From contig NZ_CP067172.1 of NCBI RefSeq assembly GCF_028553885.1, forward strand, positions 1-60,130: a stretch of 60,130 nucleotides of DNA. The letters are read 5' to 3'. Below are positions 1 through 8,129 of the stretch, one piece after another. The DNA comes from Paracoccus aestuarii (GTDB lineage: Bacteria; Pseudomonadota; Alphaproteobacteria; Rhodobacterales; Rhodobacteraceae). The notes under the pieces were generated by a model. The model saw only the letters and a list, made by a program, of their open reading frames with translations, was not told the origin of the DNA and searched no databases. The translations under genes were made by a program, and so were the position numbers. How positions within the stretch are numbered: the stretch's first letter is position 1; each line of letters begins with the position of its first letter.

Positions 1-1
1 T

Positions 2-94
2 CTCAAGGCTCGCCTGGACGGCGCGCAGAAGAAGCTGGGGGCGACGAATACGACGAGCGCGGTCAGCCAAGCCATCCGGTTGAGGTTGATCTGA
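2..94 (+). CDS. C-terminal tail of an unidentified protein (cut by window start)
   Basis: An open frame runs from the first bases to a TGA at 92-94 and encodes about 30 residues ending in AIRLRLI. The amphipathic end with SAVSQAIR vaguely resembles the C-terminus of small DNA-binding antitoxins, but this cannot be judged from 30 residues. Other frames are also open here, so even the coding status is uncertain. Confidence 0.25.
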   Translation, partial: LKARLDGAQKKLGATNTTSAVSQAIRLRLI

Positions 95-154
95 GGTAAC
101 GACGTGTATCCTAGGCTCGGAAACGATCCGCTGCCAGGTGGTTGGCCGCCCTGT

Positions 155-1135
155 CTAGGGCGCCATATCTGAAGCTTCGACAACGATAAGTCGGCGGTGC
201 GCCTCTCCGGCGCCTCGCACATGCGGTCGCCTCCACACAAGCTTTCCATTGCGGGTCAGGAATAGGTGGCCGCGTACCCAGTGAGCGGCGCGCCGCGGCC
301 CGGGGTATGCTGCATCCGAATCCAGCTCCTCCACCGTATCCTCGATGATCGCCCGCTGCTGAAGGCGCCCCAAGCGTGCCAAGTCGACGCGCGCTACACC
401 AAACTTCGGCGCAGGCAGCTTATCGCGCGCGTAGAGCCGTTGCTGCTGTCTCGGTGGCTCCCGAAGCGGATCAACCTCAAGCACCTCTCGCTTATTCATC
501 AACCCACAAAATGCTGCCAGGAGCCCTGCGATTTGGATGGCATTGCCGAGGTCTTTGGCATGTCGCTCCGTAATCGTGTCGCCGCTCACGGGAGCGGTCC
601 GGGAGCGACCAGTCTGATCCACTTCTGGCTCGCGCCCCTCCTGTACGACATCGTAGAGATGCGCGACCGGCGTGTCCTCGTAAATAACCCTTCCGTCTGA
701 GGCGAAGGTAACTGCCGTCCCTGCATGCATCGGATACCAGATCTTCTGGTCGCCGAACCAGAAGGCCGATGAGATCAGGCAGCGCAGGCCCTCCGTGCTT
801 TGGGAAACGAGCATGCCGAAGCGATGCCTGCCGCCAGCATCGGTCTGGATGTCCCCCTCTAGCCAGACCTCCTCGTAAGGCAGGCGCATAGAGGCGATCG
901 CAGTGTAGAAATCCTCCGCACCCAGCTTAGTCAGAAAATGTTGCAGAACCTGAATTGCGCGCGGCTCGAGGAGATAGGGCTGTGCAGAGACGAGCCGCTT
1001 CTCGAAATCACGGGCGAATCTTTCGTCCTTTTCCCAAATCAGCACGCATTCCGAAGACCGCAGGTTGCGGAAGACAAGATCGCGCAAAATCGGAGGTGCG
1101 GGCGCTTGGCTCCGTCGGGTCGTGCTCGCGGTCAT
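155..1135 (-). CDS. Conserved hypothetical protein, 326 aa
   Basis: I do not recognise this protein. It is a soluble, mixed alpha/beta sequence with no signal peptide or membrane segment. The last 50 residues are basic (HWVRGHLFLTRNGKLVWRRP) and look like a small nucleic-acid or partner-binding tail. A middle stretch (GRHRFGMLVSQSTEGLRCL) suggests a beta-rich core. The start ATG at 1135 is the first in frame. It diverges from the next gene at 1244, leaving about 110 bp for both promoters. No neighbour suggests a function. Confidence 0.6.
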   Translation of the reverse strand: MTASTTRRSQAPAPPILRDLVFRNLRSSECVLIWEKDERFARDFEKRLVSAQPYLLEPRAIQVLQHFLTKLGAEDFYTAIASMRLPYEEVWLEGDIQTDAGGRHRFGMLVSQSTEGLRCLISSAFWFGDQKIWYPMHAGTAVTFASDGRVIYEDTPVAHLYDVVQEGREPEVDQTGRSRTAPVSGDTITERHAKDLGNAIQIAGLLAAFCGLMNKREVLEVDPLREPPRQQQRLYARDKLPAPKFGVARVDLARLGRLQQRAIIEDTVEELDSDAAYPGPRRAAHWVRGHLFLTRNGKLVWRRPHVRGAGEAHRRLIVVEASDMAP

Positions 1136-1243
1136 GGGGTTCTCCCTTTTCGTCGATGCTACATCCCGTCAGCTTGGAGGTCGAGCTGACCGTCAGCGGT
1201 CTGAACATTGACGAGGCCTTAGCCTACCGTACAGTATTCCCCC

Positions 1244-1873
1244 ATGCAGAGTATCGTGAGTTTCTGGAAGCAGCTGGACGGCGCGGTACACCCGCAGGAT
1301 GCGCCCGTGTTCGATCGCCATGGTGCACATGGTTTCAACCTCGACTATCCGCCTCCCGCCTATATCGGCGATATCGTGAATGCGCCCGTTATCATCCTGG
1401 ACAACAACGGTGGATACGATCCGGTCATGACGCCCGGTGAGTTCCCCGATGAAGAGACCCGAGCGGAATTTCGGGCCAGGCTGGCCTCTCCAGCGCCTTT
1501 GGACCCGAAGGCGCGCCATGTCTCGCCATACTACCGGTCAAGAAACTTCACCCGTCTGCTGGAGACTGGAGAGGCGGCGCTTGTTAACGCCGTGGCCTAC
1601 CGCTCGGTCGACGGGAATGCTCCCGGGGTAAAAGCGCTGACCCGCACCTTGCCCTCCGCCCAGTTTCACCGGAATTGGTTGCAGACCGAGGTCCTTTCGC
1701 ATGCTGACCGGGGCGAGCGCTTTGTAGTCGTCCATCGGATCAGTCGTTGGCTGGATGCCGTGACGCCGTTCCGGGCCCATGGCAATGCGATTGTGTCCCG
1801 GTCGAGCATCAGTCCCGATCTCTCGCTTGCCGAATTGTCAGCGGTTGAACGCTTTTTGAAGCGCCGCTGCTAG
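1244..1873 (+). CDS. Hypothetical protein, 209 aa (weak uracil-DNA-glycosylase-like look)
   Basis: This is a soluble protein without signal peptide. Residues 35-65 read PPAYIGDIVNAPVIILDNNGGYDP, a hydrophobic strand followed by NNGGYDP. That arrangement resembles the strand and NPG-type loop of the uracil-DNA glycosylase-like fold, but the sequence is too divergent to assign. The middle part (SPYYRSRNFTRLLETG) and the end (LSLAELSAVERFLKRRC) are helical. The gene reads away from the hypothetical gene at 155-1135 and is followed by about 300 bp before the resolvase. Function unknown; the fold remark is inference. Confidence 0.55.
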   Translation: MQSIVSFWKQLDGAVHPQDAPVFDRHGAHGFNLDYPPPAYIGDIVNAPVIILDNNGGYDPVMTPGEFPDEETRAEFRARLASPAPLDPKARHVSPYYRSRNFTRLLETGEAALVNAVAYRSVDGNAPGVKALTRTLPSAQFHRNWLQTEVLSHADRGERFVVVHRISRWLDAVTPFRAHGNAIVSRSSISPDLSLAELSAVERFLKRRC

Positions 1874-2118
1874 TTTGTTCCGGCATGCGAAGGTTCAAAA
1901 GAAACCGGGATTCCAGAAGGGCCTGCAGTCGCTGAAAGAGGTGCTGTCAAGGAAAATCGCTCAACTGTCCTTTTGGACTGTGCTTTTGGCCAGTCGTCTT
2001 TAACCTTCCAGAATCCTTCGCCAGAACGCCCGTACCCACTCCACAAGGTTCGGAAGCGGTTCGATGCCACTGTTCGCCCCATGCTCAAAAACGATCGTTG
2101 ACGGTACGCTGTCAAAGC

Positions 2119-2155
2119 TGTCTCATAACCCGCAAAGAAGACGGGTTATGAGACA
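2119..2155. repeat. Perfect 14-bp inverted repeat upstream of the resolvase
   Basis: The arms TGTCTCATAACCCG (2119-2132) and CGGGTTATGAGACA (2142-2155) are perfect reverse complements separated by 9 nt. The repeat ends 43 bp before the preferred resolvase start. It could be part of a resolution (res) site, a resolvase operator or a remnant transposon end. There is no poly-T run, so it is not an obvious terminator. Confidence 0.75.
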
Positions 2156-2198
2156 TGCCCGATCCAGACAGAGTTTTGCAGCAGGACCAGACACAAGA

Positions 2199-2765
2199 AT
2201 GGCAACAGTGGGCTACTCCAGGGTGTCGACGGGCAGCCAGGAACATCGGCTTCAGACCGATGCGCTGACCAAGGCCGGATGCGACTATGTCGTAACCGAA
2301 GTCGGCAGTGGAGCCGACGAGCGGGCGCGTCCGCAACTCCATCATCTCATCCAGTCTCTGGCGAGGGATGACGTTCTTGTGGTGTGGCGGCTTGATCGAC
2401 TGGCCCGGAGCGTCAAGGAGTTGACGATGATCGCTACGGACCTTGCCGAGCGCGGTGTGCGGCTGCGGTCGTTGACAGAGCAGATTGACACGACGACACC
2501 CCAGGGTCGCCTGATCTTCAACTTCTTTGCCATGCTCGCCCAATTCGAGCGTGACTTGATCGTCGAAAGAACGAAGGCAGGACTCGCTGCGGCCAAAGCG
2601 CGTGGCAGGACTGGCGGACGTAAGCCACTGTTGACCGACGCGCAGGTGCGCCAAGCGAAAGCTTGGCTCGACGCTCGTCAAATGACCCAGATGCAGGCGG
2701 CCAGGGCCTTAGGCGTCAGCCGCGCGACCTTGGCAAGGGGACTGGCGGCCAGGAAGCAGGACTAG
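2199..2765 (+). CDS. Serine recombinase (resolvase/invertase family)
   Basis: A small serine recombinase of about 188 aa, the usual size for Tn3-type resolvases and Hin/Gin invertases. The N-terminal catalytic domain starts YSRVSTGSQ, with the nucleophile serine and the first arginine. RLDRLARSVKEL and the LIVERTKAGLAAAKARGR helix follow. The C-terminus (QMTQMQAARALGVSRATLAR) is a Hin-type helix-turn-helix. I chose ATG 2199 because homology begins at MATVGYSRVS; the frame is open further upstream through the palindrome. Its likely roles are multimer resolution or transposon cointegrate resolution. No matching transposase is present, so it may be a plasmid stability gene. Confidence 0.9.
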   Translation: MATVGYSRVSTGSQEHRLQTDALTKAGCDYVVTEVGSGADERARPQLHHLIQSLARDDVLVVWRLDRLARSVKELTMIATDLAERGVRLRSLTEQIDTTTPQGRLIFNFFAMLAQFERDLIVERTKAGLAAAKARGRTGGRKPLLTDAQVRQAKAWLDARQMTQMQAARALGVSRATLARGLAARKQD

Positions 2766-2783
2766 AATTTTAGCGCACAGATG

Positions 2784-2811
2784 TTGAAGGCAATTACAAC
2801 TATTGTATAGT
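2784..2811 (+). promoter_or_regulatory. Putative promoter and palindromic operator of the 2851 gene
   Basis: TTGAAG (2784-2789) and TATAGT (2806-2811) are spaced by 16 bp and fit a sigma-70-type promoter. ACTAT-TGT-ATAGT (2799-2811) is a palindrome overlapping the -10 box. Nearly the same palindrome lies inside the promoter of the virB operon (58585-58598), so one regulator may bind both. Confidence 0.5.
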
Positions 2812-2850
2812 GCCTCTACTGTGCATAAAGACTATTGTTAGAAAAATCGT

Positions 2851-3399
2851 ATGAAACAATCAATTTTCACCCTGGCGATTTGCGCCACGTCTGCCTTGGG
2901 GTTCAGCCCCAAGGCAGACGCCTATTCCATCGACTGTGCGATCCTACTTTGCCTTGCGGGGGGCTTCCCGACTTCGGCGGAGTGCAGCGCGGCAAAGGTG
3001 GAGGTGATCCGCCGGATCACGCCTTTCCCGATCGAACCGCCCCTGCAACTCTGGAATTGCCCAATGCGTGCAAGCGGCGGTCCAGTTTTGCCTGGCATTG
3101 GCCCCGACGGGCTGACCCCCGACGTCCGCCGTTTCCGTGATGGAATCGAGCTCTATCACGTCAGCTATCGCAGCTATCGAACCAGCGATGGGATGGAAAT
3201 CACCGACGCAACACAACGTGGGTCCTATACCGCTGAAGGCGATTTCGTGTGGAGGCCCCGTGATCTCTCGGACGCCCCGGCATGGGTTCATGAGGCCGTC
3301 AGCTATCGCAGTTCAGGCCAGACCTTGACGCTGCGTGGTGTTGCTCTGCGTACACTCGACTATCAGGGCAATGCCCAGGTCGAGTGGGTGAGCTACTAG
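2851..3399 (+). CDS. Conserved secreted protein of conjugative plasmids, 182 aa
   Basis: The N-terminus (MKQSIFTLAICATSALGFSP) is a Sec signal peptide with likely cleavage after KADA. The mature part opens with a Cys-rich segment (SIDCAILLCLAGGFP, then SAECSAAK and LWNCPM), so disulfides are likely in the periplasm. The rest is a beta-rich domain ending in VEWVSY. I recall similar proteins near VirB-type transfer genes, but no function is known to me. A promoter with an operator shared with the virB operon lies 40 bp upstream, supporting a conjugation role (inference). Confidence 0.75.
   Translation: MKQSIFTLAICATSALGFSPKADAYSIDCAILLCLAGGFPTSAECSAAKVEVIRRITPFPIEPPLQLWNCPMRASGGPVLPGIGPDGLTPDVRRFRDGIELYHVSYRSYRTSDGMEITDATQRGSYTAEGDFVWRPRDLSDAPAWVHEAVSYRSSGQTLTLRGVALRTLDYQGNAQVEWVSY
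2889..2919. repeat. Perfect 13-bp hairpin inside a signal-peptide coding region
   Basis: GTCTGCCTTGGGG (2889-2901) and CCCCAAGGCAGAC (2907-2919) are exact reverse complements with a 5-nt loop. The hairpin starts 39 nt after the start codon of the secreted protein gene. In mRNA it would be very stable and could affect translation or mRNA decay. Confidence 0.8.
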
Positions 3400-3513
3400 A
3401 CATGGTAGGCAAGCATACGAGAACAGACAAAGAATTGCCGTGCCGCCCATGCTGTCGTAGGCTATGCGGCAAAATACCTGAAACGGGAGGGACGAGCAGA
3501 ATCAACTAAGCGA

Positions 3514-3562
3514 CAAGCCCAAAAGGAAACCCCCCGCGCGGGGGTCCGCACGAGGGGGCTTG
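3514..3562. repeat. Nested inverted repeats upstream of the Rep-like gene
   Basis: CAAGCCC (3514-3520) pairs with GGGCTTG (3556-3562). Between them ACCCCCCGCGCGGGGGT (3529-3545) is itself an inverted repeat. The structure sits about 155 bp before the winged-helix Rep-like gene. It may terminate transcription of the upstream gene or be part of replication or copy-number control. No iterons were recognised. Confidence 0.5.
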
Positions 3563-3717
3563 GGTTTGATAACACAGGTTTGGCGACCTGAATTAGCGAC
3601 TGATTCACCCGCTATAGTTATCTCCCCACTCCCGAAAATCAAGAGCAAAAGCGCATCTGTGCGAACGGATCAGCTTTGCCTGCGGACACCGCGCTTCTTG
3701 AGATCGAGGAGCAGCAG

Positions 3718-4467
3718 ATGACACCAGACTTGATCGCCCAAGCCGGCGACGCCTTTCAGCATATCGCGACCACATTCACAGGCGCGTCTCGTGGAGCGCG
3801 CCAAACCGGCGAGCCCGTCCGACGACATTCGCGCCGGGCCGGGGCATGCGAAGCCGGATTCTGGCGCAAGACGACCCGCCAAGAAGTTCAGAAGATCCTC
3901 ATGGCCGCGCGCCGCTACGAATTGGCCCACAAGCAGCCCGGCCGCCGTAACGGCCCCCTGGGCGGCGTCGCGCTGGAGCTTCTGTCGCTCTTCGCCAACC
4001 TCGTCAGCTATCGCACAGGACGTCTCGACCCCTCGCTTGACTGGATCTGCGACAAGCTGCGCCGATCCCGCGATGCGGTCGTGCGCGGCCTCAAATCGCT
4101 GCGGGATCACGGTTTCCTGGATTGGCTCCGCCGCTTCGAGCCAACCCGGAACGATGGCCCCGGTCCCCAGGTTCGACAGGTCAGCAATGCCTATCGTCTC
4201 AGCGCACCCAAGCGAGCCATGGCACTTCTCGGGCGATGGGCGGGTCGGCCTGCCTTGCCGGATGACGACCAGGCCGAGCGCATCGCCCGCGGCCAGATCG
4301 AGGCAGATCATGTTGCCGATCTCGACCTCTCCGGCCTGGCCCTTTTCCAGCTGGGCGAATCACCCCTTGGCCAGGCGCTTGCACGGCTCGGGAAGTCGAT
4401 TGATTTGCGCGAGTCTGCCAAGCGGACTGAATCCCCATCTACATCTTCTTCCTTATGCAAAGCATGA
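3718..4467 (+). CDS. Winged-helix plasmid protein, possible replication initiator
   Basis: A soluble protein of about 249 aa. The core (FWRKTTRQEVQKILMAARR, then LELLSLFANLVSYRTGRLDP and LRRSRDAVVRGLKSLRDHGF) is a helix-turn-helix/winged-helix domain in which the RSRDAVVRGLKSL helix would contact DNA. I have seen relatives on alphaproteobacterial plasmids described as replication protein A or as HTH proteins, but cannot prove which. I prefer ATG 3718, which follows a GAGGAG ribosome site; a TTG at 3676 would add 14 residues. The C-terminal third is variable and low in recognisable motifs. Nested inverted repeats upstream fit a replication or autoregulation role. Secreted nuclease and umuDC genes follow in the same direction. 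Confidence 0.6.
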   Translation: MTPDLIAQAGDAFQHIATTFTGASRGARQTGEPVRRHSRRAGACEAGFWRKTTRQEVQKILMAARRYELAHKQPGRRNGPLGGVALELLSLFANLVSYRTGRLDPSLDWICDKLRRSRDAVVRGLKSLRDHGFLDWLRRFEPTRNDGPGPQVRQVSNAYRLSAPKRAMALLGRWAGRPALPDDDQAERIARGQIEADHVADLDLSGLALFQLGESPLGQALARLGKSIDLRESAKRTESPSTSSSLCKA

Positions 4468-4658
4468 TGCGGACGCCGCGTACCGGGCCGCCAAAGCGGC
4501 CCTGCGGCGGTTCCGACCCGCATACGGCGGGTCGGGAGGTGGAACCCATGCGAAAAACCACGACAACCGACCGCTTGTGGATATGTCGCAATGCCATGAA
4601 AAAAGTGTGGGGCAGCCAAAGCGAGCCGCAAGACCCTTTGAGAGAGTGGAGAGCAAAA

Positions 4659-5135
4659 ATGTCGCCTCTCAAAGCAGCCGTGCTGGGTCTCTCACTTGCT
4701 GCTTTCCCCTGGTTCGTGATGGCAGGGGACTTCGTCGGACAGGCCAGCATAATCGACGGCGATACCATCGAGATTCGAGGCGAACGCATTCGCCTGACAG
4801 GGATGGACGCCCCTGAAAGCCGCCAGCTTTGTCACGATGCCGCCGGGCGTCCCTGGCGCTGCGGCCAGCAGGCCGCGCTTGCCCTCGATGCGATGGTGGC
4901 CCGCCGCCCGGTTGTCTGCACCGTCGAAGGCACCGATCGTTACGGACGGGTCCTGGCTGCCTGCGCGGTTGGGGGCCGCGATCTGGCAGGCTGGATGATC
5001 AAAAACGGATGGGCGGTGGCCTATTACGACCGCCTCGACCGCCACAGCGCGGCCGAACGTGACGCCCGCACGGCTGGCCGCGGAATCTGGGCAGGAACCT
5101 TCCAGAGACCCGAGGACTGGCGACGGCAGAACTGA
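4659..5135 (+). CDS. Secreted thermonuclease-family (SNase) protein
   Basis: A 158-aa staphylococcal-nuclease-like protein. The start ATG 4659 is preceded by GAGAGAGTGGAGAG and opens a signal peptide (MSPLKAAVLGLSLAAF, cleavage near VMA-GD). The SNase core follows: IIDGDTIEI with the calcium-binding aspartates, then RIRLTGMDAPE with the catalytic Arg and Asp/Glu, and TDRYGRVLA with the second catalytic arginine. The C-terminus GIWAGTFQRPEDWRR is typical. It should hydrolyse DNA or RNA in the periplasm. Such genes are common plasmid cargo in alphaproteobacteria. The frame is open upstream, but the signal peptide decides the start. Confidence 0.88.
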   Translation: MSPLKAAVLGLSLAAFPWFVMAGDFVGQASIIDGDTIEIRGERIRLTGMDAPESRQLCHDAAGRPWRCGQQAALALDAMVARRPVVCTVEGTDRYGRVLAACAVGGRDLAGWMIKNGWAVAYYDRLDRHSAAERDARTAGRGIWAGTFQRPEDWRRQN

Positions 5136-5184
5136 GGTGAATGAGGAACATTGACGCGCAGGGGTGATTTGGGGCAAGTCTGGT

Positions 5185-5199
5185 GTTCTCTTATTGTTC
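5185..5199. promoter_or_regulatory. LexA (SOS) box upstream of umuD
   Basis: GTTC (5185-5188), a 7-nt spacer TCTTATT and GTTC (5196-5199) match the alphaproteobacterial LexA operator GTTC-N7-GTTC exactly. It ends 7 bp before the umuD start codon, so bound LexA would block transcription or early elongation of umuDC. Confidence 0.85.
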
Positions 5200-5206
5200 T
5201 TGTGCC

Positions 5207-5638
5207 ATGACCCTCCTCAGCCCGCGTAAAGTCACCCTCATCGACCGGCAGGTGCCTTTGGCATCCCTGCAGGTTCCAGCTGGTTTTCCCTCTCCCGCTG
5301 CCGATGACGTGGAGGATGCGATCGACCCGATCAAATGGGTCGTGCGGCACGAGCATGCCACCTTCTGGTGGCGCGTCTCGGGCGACAGTCTGGAGGCCGA
5401 GGGCATCCTGGACGGTGACCTGATCGCCGTCGACCGCGCGGGAAGGCGCCGCAGCGGCCGCATCGTCGTTGCGGTCGTGGATGGCAGCATCACCGTCAAG
5501 AAACTCGCCCGGCGCGAGGGCCGATGGTTTCTCGATCCGCGGGCAAGGTCCGACGCCTATGCTCCGATCCCGGTCAGCGAAACGACCGAGATCTGGGGCG
5601 TCGTGGCGGGGGTAGTCCGGCGCTTGCCCATCGAGTGA
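5207..5638 (+). CDS. umuD: UmuD-like S24 autoprotease, polymerase V accessory subunit
   Basis: A 143-aa UmuD homologue. The self-cleavage motif AGFPSPAAD (Ala25-Gly26) matches the CGFPSPAAD of E. coli. The catalytic serine is Ser61 in SGDSLEAEG and the lysine is Lys98 in VKKL, the same spacing as E. coli Ser60/Lys97. After RecA-stimulated self-cleavage, UmuD' would join UmuC to form the error-prone polymerase V. ATG 5207 is chosen because the sequence aligns from there and it lies just after the LexA box. The stop is 4 bp before umuC, forming an SOS-controlled operon. Confidence 0.93.
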   Translation: MTLLSPRKVTLIDRQVPLASLQVPAGFPSPAADDVEDAIDPIKWVVRHEHATFWWRVSGDSLEAEGILDGDLIAVDRAGRRRSGRIVVAVVDGSITVKKLARREGRWFLDPRARSDAYAPIPVSETTEIWGVVAGVVRRLPIE

Positions 5639-5642
5639 GGCG

Positions 5643-6938
5643 ATGACGGTCCCGCCTTTCGTCCGGCCCATCGCCTTGATCGACTGCAACAACTTCTATG
5701 TCAGCTGCGAGCGTCTCTTCGACGTAAGCCTGCGTGGCGTGCCGGTGATCATCCTCTCCAATAATGATGGCTGCGCCGTCGCCCGGTCCGACGAGGCCAA
5801 GGCACTCGGCATCAGGATGGGTCAGCCGGTGTTCCAGATCCGTGAGCTAATGCAGCGTCACGGGGTCAGGGCCCTGTCCTCGAACTACACGCTCTATGGT
5901 GATCTGAGCCGCCGCGTGGTCGAGGTCCTGCACGCCTGGTCCCCGCGTCTCGATGTCTATTCGATCGACGAGACCTTCGTTGATCTAAGCGGGTTTGGCG
6001 ATGGCATGGAGCAACATGCCGCGCGGATGCGTAGCGCCGTGCGGGTTGAGACCGGGATCCCGACCTGCGTCGGCATCGGCCCGACCAAGACACTCGCCAA
6101 GTTGGCCAATTTCGCGGCCAAGAAGAACCCGATCTTTTCCGGCGTCTGCAATCTGATGGCGCCCGAGATCCGGGACTATGTCATGCGCCGCGTCCCGGTG
6201 GCCGAGATTTGGGGTGTGGGTCGCGCGACCGCGGGCAAACTGCAGGCCCAGGGCATCGGTTCCGCCGCAGAGTTGCGCGATCTGCCGCTTCCCCTGGCTC
6301 GCAAGATCGGGACGGTTGTCCTGGAACGTCTGGTGGCCGAGTTGCGCGGCGTCGCCTGCATTGATTTCGAGGACGTGCCGCCTCAGCGCAAGGGTATGGC
6401 TGTGACCCGCTCGGCCGGAACGCCCATGACCAGCTTCGATGTCCTGGCCGAGGCATTGGCCGCCCATGCCACCCGCGCGGCCGAAAAGCTGCGCCAGCAC
6501 GGCCTTGTCGCAGGGACGCTGACCGTGTTCTTTCACACCAACCGGCACAAACCCGACCGTCCACAGCATTCCGCCTCGCGCACGGTGCGGCTGCGGCCCA
6601 TGTCCAACCACACCTTCGACCTGGTCGAGGCCGCCATTGCGGCGGCCGGGCGGGGCTGGACCGGTGATCCCTCCGGAAATGGGCATGGTTATGTCAAGGC
6701 CGGCGTCATCCTTGACGATCTTTTGCCCGACGCCGAACGCCCGGCCCTGCTCTTTGCGCCGGATCAGCCACGCGACGCCCGCCTGACCACAGCGCTGGAT
6801 GCGATCAATGACCGCTTCGGCCGCAAGACCATGGTTCTGGCCCGCGAAGGTGTCAGCCGCAGCTGGGCGACCAAAGCGGATCACCGCTCGCCCAGATATA
6901 CGACCCGGATCAGCGAGCTGCCTGTCGTTCGGGTCTAG
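5643..6938 (+). CDS. umuC: UmuC, Y-family translesion DNA polymerase V catalytic subunit
   Basis: At 431 aa this has the normal UmuC length. The palm motifs are present: [13 protein letters not shown] with the first metal-binding aspartate, and [14 protein letters not shown] with the second acidic pair. The steric and finger regions [11 protein letters not shown] and the HhH segment ([18 protein letters not shown]) are present. The C-terminal little-finger domain is followed by a UmuC-type tail ([18 protein letters not shown], then [14 protein letters not shown]). It copies past lesions with UmuD', raising survival and mutation. It follows umuD by 4 bp under the same LexA box, and its 3' end overlaps the convergent vapC by 4 bp. 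Confidence 0.96.
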   Translation: MTVPPFVRPIALIDCNNFYVSCERLFDVSLRGVPVIILSNNDGCAVARSDEAKALGIRMGQPVFQIRELMQRHGVRALSSNYTLYGDLSRRVVEVLHAWSPRLDVYSIDETFVDLSGFGDGMEQHAARMRSAVRVETGIPTCVGIGPTKTLAKLANFAAKKNPIFSGVCNLMAPEIRDYVMRRVPVAEIWGVGRATAGKLQAQGIGSAAELRDLPLPLARKIGTVVLERLVAELRGVACIDFEDVPPQRKGMAVTRSAGTPMTSFDVLAEALAAHATRAAEKLRQHGLVAGTLTVFFHTNRHKPDRPQHSASRTVRLRPMSNHTFDLVEAAIAAAGRGWTGDPSGNGHGYVKAGVILDDLLPDAERPALLFAPDQPRDARLTTALDAINDRFGRKTMVLAREGVSRSWATKADHRSPRYTTRISELPVVRV

Positions 6939-7360
6939 GCCAGATCGGTCTGCGCAAAGTCGCCCCCCTTGTACAGCAGCGGCGCGTGATACGCCTTGGC
7001 GCAGGCATAGGAGAGTGCATCGCCCATGTTCAGCTGCGCCGGATGGCCCACGACCTTGCCATAAACCGCCAGCGCGGATGCCGCCTCGCGCCCCATGCCC
7101 GAGGTGATATGCGTCTCGCTGGCCTCCAGCGCCTCCAGCAGTTCGGCCACCAGCCCTGCCGCCCGCTCGAAATCATCGGCTGTCGCAGGGCCCTTGCCCC
7201 GCGCCTGGACGCGGGCCCGGACCAGGGCCAGCGTGCTTTCCAGCCGCGTGATCGGCGAGAAGCGCAGCTTGCCCCGCGCGGCCTCCATCGCCTTCAGCAG
7301 GCCCGGCCCCTCGGGTTCGCGCAACAGGACGGCGACGACGGCGCTGGCATCCAGAAACAT
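6935..7360 (-). CDS. vapC: VapC toxin, PIN-domain ribonuclease
   Basis: A 141-aa PIN-domain protein. [12 protein letters not shown] supplies the first metal-binding Asp. [12 protein letters not shown] carries the conserved Glu, and [15 protein letters not shown] has the GDALSYA motif with the third acidic residue. [10 protein letters not shown] is the canonical C-terminus with the fourth Asp. VapC toxins cleave RNA when the antitoxin is degraded. ATG 7360 overlaps the vapB stop codon (TGATG), so the pair is translationally coupled. A longer in-frame start (5 more residues) exists but is less likely. It acts as an addiction module for the plasmid. Confidence 0.93.
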   Translation of the reverse strand: MFLDASAVVAVLLREPEGPGLLKAMEAARGKLRFSPITRLESTLALVRARVQARGKGPATADDFERAAGLVAELLEALEASETHITSGMGREAASALAVYGKVVGHPAQLNMGDALSYACAKAYHAPLLYKGGDFAQTDLA

Positions 7361-7602
7361 CAGACCTCGCCCCACAGGTCGTCCATGAACGCCTTGTCGT
7401 CGCCTGCCGGGCGAAAGCCGTCCGCAGCCGCCCGGTCCTGGATCTTCGCCACCCGCACCGCCAGGCTTTCCTCGGCCGCCAGCGCCTCGATCTGCGCGGC
7501 CAGCGCGCGGCGCACAGCCTCGCTCTTGTTCGTCAGCCCGGTCATGGCGCAGTATCGGGCCACCAGCTGGTCGATCTCGTCGCCCTTGATCAGCATCGCC
7601 AT
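7360..7602 (-). CDS. vapB: VapB antitoxin (Rv0623-type)
   Basis: An 80-aa antitoxin. The N-terminal ribbon-helix-helix region reads [20 protein letters not shown], followed by [18 protein letters not shown]. This is the Rv0623 type paired with VapC toxins. The C-terminal part ([11 protein letters not shown]) should insert into the VapC active site. The complex is expected to repress its own promoter. An imperfect palindrome 22 bp upstream (7624-7642) is the likely operator. Confidence 0.92.
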   Translation of the reverse strand: MAMLIKGDEIDQLVARYCAMTGLTNKSEAVRRALAAQIEALAAEESLAVRVAKIQDRAAADGFRPAGDDKAFMDDLWGEV

Positions 7603-7623
7603 GTGTCTATCCTTGTGTGGTAT

Positions 7624-7642
7624 TATAAGGTATACTATTATA
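7624..7642. promoter_or_regulatory. Candidate VapBC operator/promoter
   Basis: TATAAGGTATACTATTATA is an imperfect palindrome centred on GTATAC in an AT-rich island between GC-rich genes. Its position just upstream of vapB fits autoregulation by VapBC. The -10/-35 boxes were not separately assigned. Confidence 0.5.
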
Positions 7643-7735
7643 GATATATTGGCCGGGCAAGATTTGAGAAGCCCCGCCGGGCCGCGGCTTCAGGTCCGGA
7701 TTTGGAATTTGCGCATTCACGTCAAGGAGTTCGAA

Positions 7736-7918
7736 ATGTGCGTCTACTGCGACATGGACAGTGACCTTGGGTTCTGCACCCGCTGCCATCAGCAGGTGCC
7801 CAAGAGCAATGGCAACCCGCAGCCCGGAACCTTCGCCGGGATATGTGGTCTGCTGATGATCTTCTCCGTCATCGGCCTGATCATCGGAATCGTCGACTGG
7901 TGGAACAGTTTGATCTGA
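7736..7918 (+). CDS. Small zinc-ribbon membrane protein, 60 aa
   Basis: This short gene has a clear AAGGAG ribosome site 10 nt before its ATG. The first 25 residues hold CVYC and CTRC, two CxxC knuckles spaced as in a zinc ribbon. The last 30 residues form one transmembrane helix (ICGLLMIFSVIGLIIGIV) followed by DWWNSLI. It probably sits in the inner membrane with a cytoplasmic zinc knuckle. I do not know the function. It diverges from vapBC and has no operon partner. Its coding status rests on the RBS and the two motifs. Confidence 0.6.
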   Translation: MCVYCDMDSDLGFCTRCHQQVPKSNGNPQPGTFAGICGLLMIFSVIGLIIGIVDWWNSLI

Positions 7919-8129
7919 AATGGCCGATGGACAGGCCAAGCATTGTGCTGAGACCCGTCAACGTTCGTGCCATACTCAGCGAACGCAAGCGCAGCGCGAG
8001 AACTCAGCCCTTTGTCGCCGGTCGAGACGACCACGATGCCGCGGCGCAGCTCCCGCAGACCGGTCACGCGTGAATCACGCAGCATTTTTTGGTATCGAGT
8101 GTCTGTGATGCGGGACGGACCTGCCGTTG

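Noticed and set aside
1870..2115. 81-residue - strand frame before the resolvase
   Set aside because: No ribosome site or family, and it overlaps the palindrome region. Probably not coding.
7919..8129. Possible transposase or resolvase fragment (RVTGLRELRRGIVVVSTGD frame)
   Set aside because: Too short and I could not match it to a known family.
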